Assembly: GCA_004560375.1 (NCBI GenBank)
Contig: SFVC01000033.1
Span: 1-29,435, forward strand
Direction: 5' to 3'
From: a bacterium
Lineage (GTDB): Bacteria; Bacillota; Clostridia; Oscillospirales; Oscillospiraceae
DNA: 29,435 nucleotides
Below the pieces are notes generated by a model. It was not told the DNA's origin. It saw only the letters and a program-made list of their open reading frames with translations, and did no database searches. A program made the translations under genes and the position numbers. Shown piece by piece: positions 13,928 to 20,636 of this stretch (positions are counted from its first letter, which is position 1; each line of letters opens with the position of its first letter).

Positions 13928-14647
13928 ATGGCAAAGCAACAGACGAAAACCATCCATTTGACCGTGAAGCAGGCGCTGCTGGTGGTCGTGCTGCTCATCG
14001 TGGTGAGTGCGGTACGCTGGTATCTGACGCCCCCGGCGGAGACCTATTCCATGGAGAATATCCCGCCCTATGACGGTACGCCCTACGTGGTCCTCAACGA
14101 CAACCAGCCCTCCTTCACCGCAGAGGACATGACGGATGTCTCCTACGAGTTTTACAGCGACCTGGACGAGCTGGGCCGCTGCGGTGTGACGGAGGCCTGC
14201 ATCGGCCGGGACCTGATGCCCACGGAGAAGCGGGGGGACATCAGCTCCGTGAAGCCCACCGGCTGGGTGCAGAACCAGTACGACTTTGTGGACGGCAAGT
14301 CCCTGTGGAACCGCTGCCACCTGATCGGCTTCCAGCTGGCGGGAGAGAACGCCAACGAGTGCAACCTCATCACCGGCACCCGCTACCTGAACGTGGAGGG
14401 GATGCTGCCCTTTGAGAACCTGGTGGCGGACTATGTGAAAGAAACGGACAACCACGTTCTCTACCGGGTGACCCCGGCCTTCCAGGGCACGGAGCTGGTG
14501 GCCCGGGGCGTTCAGATGGAGGCGTACTCCGTGGAGGACGGCGGCGACGGCGTCTGCTTCAACGTGTTCTGTTACAACGTTCAGCCCGGTGTGGAGATCG
14601 ACTACGCCACCGGCGACAACTGGCTGGCGGAGGAGGCTGCTGCCTGA
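13928..14647 (+). CDS. Membrane-anchored DNA/RNA non-specific endonuclease
   Basis: A 239-residue protein with one N-terminal membrane segment (about 13-33) and an extracytoplasmic beta-beta-alpha-metal nuclease domain. LWNRCHLIGFQLAGENANECNLITGTRYLN at 127-155 matches the EndA / DNA-entry nuclease type (DRGHLxG...N): His131 is the general base and Asn146 the probable metal ligand. The usual first residue of DRGH is Asn128 here and the Gly is Cys130. Proteins of this type degrade extracellular DNA, and EndA acts in uptake during competence. Only two bases separate it from the upstream gene, and its stop overlaps the next start (TGATG). Confidence 0.88.
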   Translation: MAKQQTKTIHLTVKQALLVVVLLIVVSAVRWYLTPPAETYSMENIPPYDGTPYVVLNDNQPSFTAEDMTDVSYEFYSDLDELGRCGVTEACIGRDLMPTEKRGDISSVKPTGWVQNQYDFVDGKSLWNRCHLIGFQLAGENANECNLITGTRYLNVEGMLPFENLVADYVKETDNHVLYRVTPAFQGTELVARGVQMEAYSVEDGGDGVCFNVFCYNVQPGVEIDYATGDNWLAEEAAA

Positions 14648-15321
14648 TGGAAAGCCTTTGGAAACAGTTTGACCGTCTGGTGGTGTTCGACACGGAGACC
14701 ACCGGCATCGAGTTTGGCAGGGACGCCATCATCGAGCTGGGGGCCGTGTCTCTGGAGAAAGGCGGGGAGACCGGCAGCATGGACCGGCTCATCCGCCTGC
14801 CGGAAGGGAAATCCCTGCCGCCCTTCATCACGGACCTGACAGGCATCACGGATGAACAGCTTCAAAGCGAGGGCGTGGCACCGCGGGAGGCCGCCGGGGA
14901 TTTCTGCGCCCTTCTGGAGGGGGCGGAGCGGCCCCTGTTGGTGGCCTATAACGCCCAGTTCGATTTGAATTTTCTCTTTTGGTTTCTCCGGCCCTTCGGC
15001 CTGGTGGAGGTGCTGAAAAAGCCCCGGTTTCTGGACGCCCTGACAGTCTACCGGGACCGCCGGGACTATCCCCACAAGCTCTGCAACGCCATCGAGACCT
15101 ATGGCCTGACGGACGCGGTCAACAGCCACCGGGCGGTGGACGACGCCCGGGCCACGGTCCAACTGCTGGAGGCTATGGCGGCGGAGCGGGACGACCTGGC
15201 ACAGTACATCGACCTTTTCGGCACCCACCCAAAATACGGCATCTCCGGCCGGAAGATCTCCTCTGTGACCTACCGTTCCCAGCCCTATCAGCGGACAGTT
15301 CCCCTTTATGAATTAAAATAA
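14647..15321 (+). CDS. DEDDh 3'-5' exonuclease (DnaQ/PolC epsilon-like)
   Basis: A 224-residue exonuclease. The four acidic residues and the histidine are present: Asp15 and Glu17 in VFDTETTG, Asp106 in YNAQFDLNFL, His161 and Asp166 in HRAVDDA. This is the proofreading exonuclease fold, which removes nucleotides from 3' ends with two metal ions. It is a stand-alone domain with a short C-terminal extension after residue 190 that I do not recognise. Its ATG overlaps the stop of the nuclease gene, indicating translational coupling. A strong terminator ends the unit. Confidence 0.93.
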   Translation: MESLWKQFDRLVVFDTETTGIEFGRDAIIELGAVSLEKGGETGSMDRLIRLPEGKSLPPFITDLTGITDEQLQSEGVAPREAAGDFCALLEGAERPLLVAYNAQFDLNFLFWFLRPFGLVEVLKKPRFLDALTVYRDRRDYPHKLCNAIETYGLTDAVNSHRAVDDARATVQLLEAMAAERDDLAQYIDLFGTHPKYGISGRKISSVTYRSQPYQRTVPLYELK

Positions 15322-15326
15322 TGCTG

Positions 15327-15362
15327 AAAAAACATGGACGGCATTTGCCGCCCGTGTTTTTT
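15327..15362 (+). terminator. Terminator of the three-gene nuclease unit
   Basis: A 16-base arm at 15327-15342 pairs with 15347-15362 around ATTT, with one A-C mismatch and one G-T pair. The arm begins with six A and ends in six T. Confidence 0.88.
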
Positions 15363-15382
15363 CATATATCACAAGATTTCTC

Positions 15383-15413
15383 TTGACCTTCCATTGGGTG
15401 GAAGGTGTATCCT
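15383..15413 (+). promoter_or_regulatory. MerR-family-type promoter/operator (19-base spacer)
   Basis: TTGACC at 15383-15388 and TATCCT at 15408-15413 are separated by 19 bases instead of 17. The spacer holds a perfect dyad, ACCTTCCA at 15386-15393 and TGGAAGGT at 15399-15406, around five bases. An over-long spacer filled by a dyad is the hallmark of promoters activated by MerR-family regulators, which twist the DNA to align the two boxes. The efflux operon at 15591 lies downstream. No MerR gene is in the window. Confidence 0.75.
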
Positions 15414-15446
15414 CAGCCCGTACCAAAAAAATTTCCAGCTTTCACC

Positions 15447-15474
15447 TTGACAAACGGCAAAATTGTGCTATTGT
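15447..15474 (+). promoter_or_regulatory. Second possible promoter of the efflux operon
   Basis: TTGACA at 15447-15452 and TATTGT at 15469-15474 are spaced by 16 bases. Right after it, an imperfect dyad TTGTACTA...TAAGACAA (15471-15492) could be an operator at the transcription start. Confidence 0.5.
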
Positions 15475-15512
15475 ACTAATTGACTAAGACAATGGGCAAA
15501 GAAAAATGATAG

Positions 15513-15572
15513 GGCCTGAAGAAAACGGCTGCGCCGTACCGTTATAGAAAGCGGAAGAACAGCCGTCAGGCC
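15513..15572 (+). other. Structured leader just upstream of the efflux operon
   Basis: GGCCTGA at 15513-15519 pairs with TCAGGCC at 15566-15572, and inside it CGGCTG at 15526-15531 pairs with CAGCCG at 15560-15565. This gives a 60-base stem with an internal bulge, ending six bases before AAGGAG. There is no U-tract. It may affect translation or mRNA stability; I match it to no known riboswitch. Confidence 0.5.
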
Positions 15573-15590
15573 GGAATAAGGAGAACTTGT

Positions 15591-17165
15591 ATGAATGAGA
15601 TCATGGATCAGGAGGAGCAGTTCCTCCCGGAGAAGAAGCAAAGAAGATTCCATCTCGGCAAGAAGGGCCGGGTCTTTGTGGTGCTGCTGGCCGTGGTGGT
15701 TTTGGCTACTGCGGTGCTGCCCCGGCTGGGGGGCGGCACCGGAGCGGCGGAGACGTCCTACACGGTGGAGCAGGTGGTCCGCCGGGACCTGTCGGTATCG
15801 GTCAGCGGTTCCGCCACGCTGGAGCCCGCGGACTCCTACCAGGTGAATACCCTGATCTCCGGGGCCATTCTCAGCGCCCCCTTTGAGGAGGACGATCTGG
15901 TGGAGGAGGGCGCGCTGCTTTACGAGCTGGACAGCGGCGACGCCCGGAATTCCGTCAGCCGGGCGGGACTCTCCGTGCAGCAGGCCCAGTTGAGCTATGA
16001 CCAGGCCAAAGAGACCCGGCGCCCCACGGCCCCCATCAGCGGCACCATCAGCGAGGTCTATGTCCACAACGGCGACGACGTCACCGCCGGCGCCGCCCTT
16101 GCGAAGATCGTCGCCAGCATGGACCTGTCCATTGACTTTTTGTTCCCCTATGTGGCCCCGTCCGAGTTTTACGTGGGCCAGAAGGCCACGGTGTTCGTGG
16201 GCAGCTTCGTGGAACCGGTGAGCGGCACCGTCACAGCGGTGTCCAACAGTACCGCCGTCACCAGCAACGGCATGGAGGGCAGCAGCGTCCGGGTGAAGGT
16301 GGAGAACCCCGGCGTCCTGTCCGACGCCTATACCGCCTCCGCTGTCATCGGCAGCTACACCAGCTATGGCAGCGCCGCCATCAATATGCCCGCCGCCGCC
16401 ACGGTCTACGCCGCCGGCAGCGGTTCCGTCAGCGGCTTTGACAAGCTGATGGGCAGCACCGTCACCAAGGGCGAGGTCCTCTGCACGGTGGACTCCGCTG
16501 CCATCCGGGACCAGATCGAAACCGCCCGGCTGACACTGGAGAGCGCCAATCTGTCCGCCTCCTCCGCCAGCGGCAGCCTGGATGACTACAAGATCACCTC
16601 TCCCATCTCCGGCACGGTCATTGAGAAGAACTTCAAGGCCGGGGACAAGGTGGACGGCTCCGCCAGCGGCACCCTGGCTGTTATCTACGACCTGAGCTGC
16701 CTGAAAATGCAGATGAACGTCAACGAGCTGGACATCGGCAAGGTGAAGGCGGGCCAGACGGTGGACATCACCGCCGCCGCTCTGCCCGGTGAGGCCTACA
16801 CCGGCACCGTGGAGCGGGTCAGCGTCAACGGCACCACCAAGGACGGCTTCACGACCTATCCCGTCACCATTGCCATTCCGGAGTTCGGCGGCCTGATGCC
16901 GGGGATGAACGTCTCCGCCTCCATCCGGTGTGACACGGCGGAGGACGTCCTCACCGTGCCCGTGGCCGCTGTGGACCGGGGCGGCACGGTGCTGGTTGTT
17001 CCCGCGGAAGCCCTCGGAGAGGACGGCTCTTTGGCAGACCCCTCCAGACTGGAAGAACGCGCCGTCATTTTGGGCCGCAGCGATGACGCCTACATTGAGA
17101 TCACCTCCGGCCTGACGGAGGAAGACCGGGTGGCGTACCAGGCCGCTCCCGTCCCGGAGGGCTGA
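15591..17165 (+). CDS. HlyD/MacA-like efflux adaptor (membrane fusion) protein
   Basis: A 524-residue protein with one N-terminal membrane segment (about 27-45) and an extracytoplasmic adaptor region. Two biotinyl-lipoyl-like elements are visible: APISGTISEVYVHNGDDVTAGAALAKI near 147-173 and SPISGTVIEKNFKAGDKVDG near 338-358. These are followed by the beta-barrel segment (LDIGKVKAGQTVDIT...GTVERVS) and the membrane-proximal domain. It should couple substrate capture to the ABC transporter encoded next. It is longer than most MacA proteins (about 370-400), seemingly because the adaptor modules are partly duplicated. The ATG at 15591 follows AAGGAG; a second ATG four codons on is less well placed. 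The ABC gene starts two bases after the stop. Confidence 0.88.
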   Translation: MNEIMDQEEQFLPEKKQRRFHLGKKGRVFVVLLAVVVLATAVLPRLGGGTGAAETSYTVEQVVRRDLSVSVSGSATLEPADSYQVNTLISGAILSAPFEEDDLVEEGALLYELDSGDARNSVSRAGLSVQQAQLSYDQAKETRRPTAPISGTISEVYVHNGDDVTAGAALAKIVASMDLSIDFLFPYVAPSEFYVGQKATVFVGSFVEPVSGTVTAVSNSTAVTSNGMEGSSVRVKVENPGVLSDAYTASAVIGSYTSYGSAAINMPAAATVYAAGSGSVSGFDKLMGSTVTKGEVLCTVDSAAIRDQIETARLTLESANLSASSASGSLDDYKITSPISGTVIEKNFKAGDKVDGSASGTLAVIYDLSCLKMQMNVNELDIGKVKAGQTVDITAAALPGEAYTGTVERVSVNGTTKDGFTTYPVTIAIPEFGGLMPGMNVSASIRCDTAEDVLTVPVAAVDRGGTVLVVPAEALGEDGSLADPSRLEERAVILGRSDDAYIEITSGLTEEDRVAYQAAPVPEG

Positions 17166-17167
17166 CC

Positions 17168-17893
17168 ATGGCGCATCTCATTGAACTGAAAGACGTATAC
17201 AAGATTTATCCCATGGGCGGCGAGGCCGTCCACGCCCTGGACGGCGTCAGCCTGACCATTGACCGGGGCGAATTCGTGGCCATCGTGGGTCAGTCCGGCT
17301 CCGGCAAATCCACTGCCATGAACATCATCGGTTGTCTGGATGTGCCCACCTCCGGCACCTACCGCCTGGGCGGTGTGGACGTGTCCACCATGGATGACGA
17401 CCGGCAGGCGGAAATTCGCAACAAAATGCTTGGCTTCGTGTTCCAGCAGTATAACCTCATTCCCAAGCTGACAGTCCTGGAAAATGTGGAACTGCCCCTG
17501 CTGTACGCCGGTATTTCCGGCCAGGAGCGCCGGGAGCGGGCTGTGCAGGCCCTGGACCGGGTGGGCCTGGCGGATAAACAGAAGCACCTGCCCAACCAGC
17601 TCTCCGGCGGCCAGCAGCAGCGGGTGTCCATTGCCCGGGCGCTGGCGGGGAAGCCCTCGGTCATCCTGGCGGACGAACCCACTGGCGCTCTGGACTCCCG
17701 GACGGGCCGGGAGGTGCTGGAGTTTCTGCAGAAGCTCAACGAGGAGGGGGATACCGTGGTCCTCATCACCCATGACAATGCCATCGCCCGAAAGGCCAGG
17801 CGCATCGTCCGCCTTCAGGACGGCCGCATCATCTATGACGGCGACGCCGCCGCTCCCCAGGCGGTGGTGCGGGCCGAGGAGGAGCAGGTATGA
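17168..17893 (+). CDS. MacB/LolD-type ABC transporter ATP-binding protein
   Basis: A 241-residue ATPase. Walker A is GQSGSGKS at 41-48, the Q-loop is in FVFQQYN near 93, the signature is LSGGQQQR at 145-152, Walker B is VILADEPTGALD with catalytic Glu170, and the switch His is His202 in LITHD. This is the type paired with MacB/FtsX-fold permeases that work as mechanotransducers and do not carry substrate through a channel. It lies between its adaptor and permease in one operon; its TGA overlaps the permease ATG (ATGA). Confidence 0.96.
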   Translation: MAHLIELKDVYKIYPMGGEAVHALDGVSLTIDRGEFVAIVGQSGSGKSTAMNIIGCLDVPTSGTYRLGGVDVSTMDDDRQAEIRNKMLGFVFQQYNLIPKLTVLENVELPLLYAGISGQERRERAVQALDRVGLADKQKHLPNQLSGGQQQRVSIARALAGKPSVILADEPTGALDSRTGREVLEFLQKLNEEGDTVVLITHDNAIARKARRIVRLQDGRIIYDGDAAAPQAVVRAEEEQV

Positions 17894-19134
17894 ATGTCAC
17901 CCAATCCTTCAAGCTGGCGCTGAAGTCCCTGCGGACCAGTAAAATGCGGGCATTTCTCACCATGCTGGGTATTGTCATCGGCGTGGCGTCGGTCATTATC
18001 ATCATCTCCCTGGGCAACGGCCTGACGGGTATGGTGGAGCAGCAGGTGCAGAAGCTGGGCGTCACCCAGGTGATGTTTTACACCTGGGGCCGGGGCGACG
18101 GCAGCACCATGGAGCTGGACAGCCAGGAAGTCATGGACTTCATTGACAGTCACCCGGAGACATTCAGCGGCGTGACCCCCTGGGTCAGCGGCGGCCAGGG
18201 TGTGCGGCAGGGGAGCAACGAGTTCAAAAAGACCGGCATCTACGGTGTCAGCGAGGCTATGTACCGGCCGGAGAACGGAACTACCCTGGATGGAGAGCCA
18301 CTGGCAAAGGGACGGTATCTGCAATACGTGGATGTGACCCAGCGAAAGAACGTCTGTGTCATCGGGGCTTACCTGGAGCAGGAGGCTTTCCGGGGGGACG
18401 CCCTGGGAAACACGCTCTATATCGGCGGCGTGCCCTATACCGTCATCGGCGTAATGCAGCGGCAGCAGACCACGATGACCGAAGGCAGCTCTGATGACCG
18501 GGTCTACATCCCCTATGAAAACGCCATGGCACTCTCCGGCAGCCGCACCGTGACCCTGTATCAGGCCACGGCGGTCTCCCGGGACACGGTGGGCCAGGCC
18601 AAGGCCCTGCTGAACGATATGCTGTGGAATTTCTATCAGGATGAAGACGCCTATTACATCGAGACGATGCTGGACCAGGTGAACCTGATCAACGCCATGA
18701 TGGGCGTCGCCATGGCGGTTCTCATTGCCATCGCCGCCATTTCCCTGCTGGTGGGCGGCATCGGCATCATGAACATCATGCTGGTGTCCGTCACGGAGCG
18801 CACCCGGGAGATCGGCATCCGCAAGTCCCTGGGCGCCAAACGCCGGGACATCCGCCGCCAGTTCATCATCGAGGCCGGCACCACCTCCGCCCTCGGCGGC
18901 CTGGTGGGTATTCTCTTCGGCTATCTGATGGCGGTGGCTGTGGGCTCCCTCTTCGGCGGGATGCTGGTGGAGTCCCTGGGAGCGGCCAGCGGCGTCACCT
19001 TCAACGCCACGCCCACTCTGGGGGCCATTCTGGTCAGTTTCGGCGTCAGCGTGGGCATCGGGATGCTGTTCGGCTACCTCCCCGCCAACAAAGCGGCCAA
19101 GCTGAATCCCATTGACGCTCTGCGGTACGAATAA
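17890..19134 (+). CDS. MacB-type ABC transporter permease (FtsX fold)
   Basis: A 414-residue membrane protein with the four-helix MacB layout: a first helix at about 19-41 (AFLTMLGIVIGVASVIIIISL), a large extracytoplasmic MacB core domain (about 45-265), then three helices near 272-300, 335-360 and 375-400. IGIRKSLGAKRRDIRRQFIIEA is the conserved cytoplasmic coupling segment, and PANKAAKLNPIDALRYE is the family C terminus. Together with the adaptor and ATPase it should form an efflux or envelope-stress pump exporting toxic peptides, antibiotics or lipids. The start overlaps the ATPase stop. Confidence 0.95.
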   Translation: MNVTQSFKLALKSLRTSKMRAFLTMLGIVIGVASVIIIISLGNGLTGMVEQQVQKLGVTQVMFYTWGRGDGSTMELDSQEVMDFIDSHPETFSGVTPWVSGGQGVRQGSNEFKKTGIYGVSEAMYRPENGTTLDGEPLAKGRYLQYVDVTQRKNVCVIGAYLEQEAFRGDALGNTLYIGGVPYTVIGVMQRQQTTMTEGSSDDRVYIPYENAMALSGSRTVTLYQATAVSRDTVGQAKALLNDMLWNFYQDEDAYYIETMLDQVNLINAMMGVAMAVLIAIAAISLLVGGIGIMNIMLVSVTERTREIGIRKSLGAKRRDIRRQFIIEAGTTSALGGLVGILFGYLMAVAVGSLFGGMLVESLGAASGVTFNATPTLGAILVSFGVSVGIGMLFGYLPANKAAKLNPIDALRYE

Positions 19135-19140
19135 GATGCA

Positions 19141-19174
19141 AGCAGGGGATACCGTTTCAACGGCATCCCCTGCT
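19141..19174 (+). terminator. Terminator of the efflux operon
   Basis: AGCAGGGGAT at 19141-19150 pairs with ATCCCCTGCT at 19165-19174, and CCGTT with AACGG inside, with one A-C mismatch and a two-base loop. The T run after it is short (AAATTTT), so termination may be partial. Confidence 0.7.
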
Positions 19175-19193
19175 GAAATTTTCCCCTTTCCGC

Positions 19194-19220
19194 GCAAACT
19201 TTTTTCCCCGGTTCTCCGTC
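19194..19220 (+). promoter_or_regulatory. Probable ECF sigma (autoregulatory) promoter of sigV-rsiV
   Basis: GCAAAC at 19194-19199 followed by six T, then CGTC at 19217-19220 after 17 bases, fits the AAC-rich -35 and CGTC -10 pattern of ECF sigma factors of the SigV/SigM/SigW kind. No sigma-A promoter is evident in this gap. It would make the sigma gene autoregulated. Confidence 0.6.
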
Positions 19221-19255
19221 TAACAGACAGAACGAACAGAAAGGACCATGCCAAC

Positions 19256-19744
19256 GTGTCACATATCCGGGAAACACAACTGACAACGTATCTTGTGGAA
19301 AATCAGGCGCGGTTTTACCGTCTGGCATACAGCTATCTGCATAACAGGGAAGACGCTTTGGACGCGGTACAGGCCGCTGTCTGCAAAGCACTGGAGAAAC
19401 AGGACAGCTTGAAGGATGCGGACGCCATGCGCACCTGGTTTTACCGCATTTTGGTCAACGTGTGTACAGACCAGCTCCGCGGCCGGAAGCGGGAGGCTCC
19501 GGCGGCGCCGGAGGATTTGGACCCCGGCAGCTACGAGGACCCGCTTCCGGGGGATGATGCCCTGGCCCGCAGGGTGGAAGCCCTGCCGCCGGAACTGCGG
19601 ACGGTCATCGAGCTGCGGTTTTACGAGGAGCTGCCGCTGAAAGAGATCAGCGCGGTTCTGGGCTGTCCTCTCAGCACGGTCAAGACGCGGCTGTACACCG
19701 GATTGAAAAAACTACGTGTCTCACTGGAAGGAGAAGAGGTATGA
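19256..19744 (+). CDS. sigV: ECF sigma factor of the SigV type
   Basis: A 162-residue sigma-70 family protein with only regions 2 and 4. Region 2 spans about 13-76 (FYRLAYSYLHNREDALDAVQAA...TWFYRILVNVCTDQLR). Region 4 spans about 105-155 (LPPELRTVIELRFYEELPLKEISAVLGCPLSTVKTRLYTGLKKLR, a helix-turn-helix). A GTG at 19256 is chosen because AAAGGA lies ten bases upstream; an ATG at 19248 is out of frame and ends after 11 codons. The next gene is an RsiV-type anti-sigma factor that overlaps by four bases (ATGA). In Bacillus, Enterococcus and Clostridioides, SigV controls lysozyme resistance. Assignment to SigV rests mainly on the partner. Confidence 0.88.
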   Translation: MSHIRETQLTTYLVENQARFYRLAYSYLHNREDALDAVQAAVCKALEKQDSLKDADAMRTWFYRILVNVCTDQLRGRKREAPAAPEDLDPGSYEDPLPGDDALARRVEALPPELRTVIELRFYEELPLKEISAVLGCPLSTVKTRLYTGLKKLRVSLEGEEV

Positions 19745-20568
19745 ACGAATTCAAGGAAGCGAAACAGGTATATGAGGAGACGCCTATTCCCGCCGAGCTG
19801 GACCAGCGGGTCCGGGCGGGCATCCGGCAGGGAAAGGCCAAGCGTGCCCGCCGGGCCTGGGGACGGCGGCTGGGCACCGTGGCCGCCTGCTTTGCGGTGG
19901 TCGTGGGTGCGCTGAACCTGTCGCCCACCATGGCGTCCGCCGCCGCCGACATTCCGGTGCTGGGCGGATTGTTCCAGATCCTCACCGTCCGCAGCTATAC
20001 GGATGAAAACGCGGACCGCACGCTGGAGGTGGAGCAGCCCGCCGTGACTGGCTCGGATTTCGCCGACGCCGTCAGCGCGGAAATCCAGGAGCGGGTGGAG
20101 GCCAAGACCGCCGAAGGCGAGCAGCTTGTGGCAGAGTACAAGGACGCGTTCCTGGCTACCGGCGGTACCCAGGAGGAATGGGAGCAGCACGATATCACCG
20201 TCAGCGTCTCTTATGACATCAAGTCCCAGACCGATACCGTGGTCTCCTTCCTGGTGGAGTCCAATGTGTCGTTTTCCAACGCCTATTGGGAGCGGACCTA
20301 TTATAACCTGGACCTGGCGGCGGACAAGGATCTGACTCTCCGGGACCTGCTGGGCGAGGACTGGGTGACCATCTGCAACGACAGCATCCGGACCCAGATG
20401 GCCGCAGACCCCTCCGTGTACTTTGATGAAAGCATGGGCGGCTTCACCACCGTGGATGAGACCACCAGCTTTTATATCGCCCAGGCCGGAAACCCCGTGG
20501 TGGTGTTCCCGCCCTATGCGGTAGCCCCCGGTGTCATGGGGTATGTGGAATTTGAGATCAGCCGGTAA
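19741..20568 (+). CDS. rsiV: RsiV-type anti-sigma factor (DUF3298)
   Basis: A 275-residue single-pass protein. The cytoplasmic N-terminal 40 residues should hold the sigma factor. A membrane helix follows at about 43-62 (RLGTVAACFAVVVGALNLSP), directly followed by MASAAAD, which looks like a signal peptidase site. The outer part contains the IPVLGGLFQILTVRSY segment typical of these proteins, and a DUF3298-type domain (YYNLDLAADKDLTLRDLLGEDW...YAVAPGVMGYVEFEI). In the known system, lysozyme binds RsiV, signal peptidase cuts next to the membrane and RasP completes release of SigV. The placement of AxA here fits that mechanism. It ends in a strong terminator. Confidence 0.88.
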   Translation: MNEFKEAKQVYEETPIPAELDQRVRAGIRQGKAKRARRAWGRRLGTVAACFAVVVGALNLSPTMASAAADIPVLGGLFQILTVRSYTDENADRTLEVEQPAVTGSDFADAVSAEIQERVEAKTAEGEQLVAEYKDAFLATGGTQEEWEQHDITVSVSYDIKSQTDTVVSFLVESNVSFSNAYWERTYYNLDLAADKDLTLRDLLGEDWVTICNDSIRTQMAADPSVYFDESMGGFTTVDETTSFYIAQAGNPVVVFPPYAVAPGVMGYVEFEISR

Positions 20569-20572
20569 TATG

Positions 20573-20614
20573 ATACAAAAGGACCCGAACCATCCGATTC
20601 GGGTCCTTTTGTAT
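20573..20614. terminator. Bidirectional terminator between rsiV and gdhA
   Basis: A 17-base perfect stem, 20573-20589 with 20598-20614 around an eight-base loop. The core is GGACCCGAA/TTCGGGTCC, with AAAA on one side and TTTT on the other, suiting both convergent genes. Confidence 0.93.
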
Positions 20615-20636
20615 ATATAGAGAGGGGAGGGTAAAC

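Noticed and set aside
17833..19254. 473-codon minus-strand frame opposite the MacB-type permease
   Set aside because: Shadow of a recognised membrane protein gene; His/Asp/Gly-rich with no family.
19248..19283. ATG at 19248 as start of the sigma factor, or a regulatory minicistron
   Set aside because: It is out of frame with sigV, ends after 11 codons and lies only two bases after the AAAGGA core, too close for efficient initiation.
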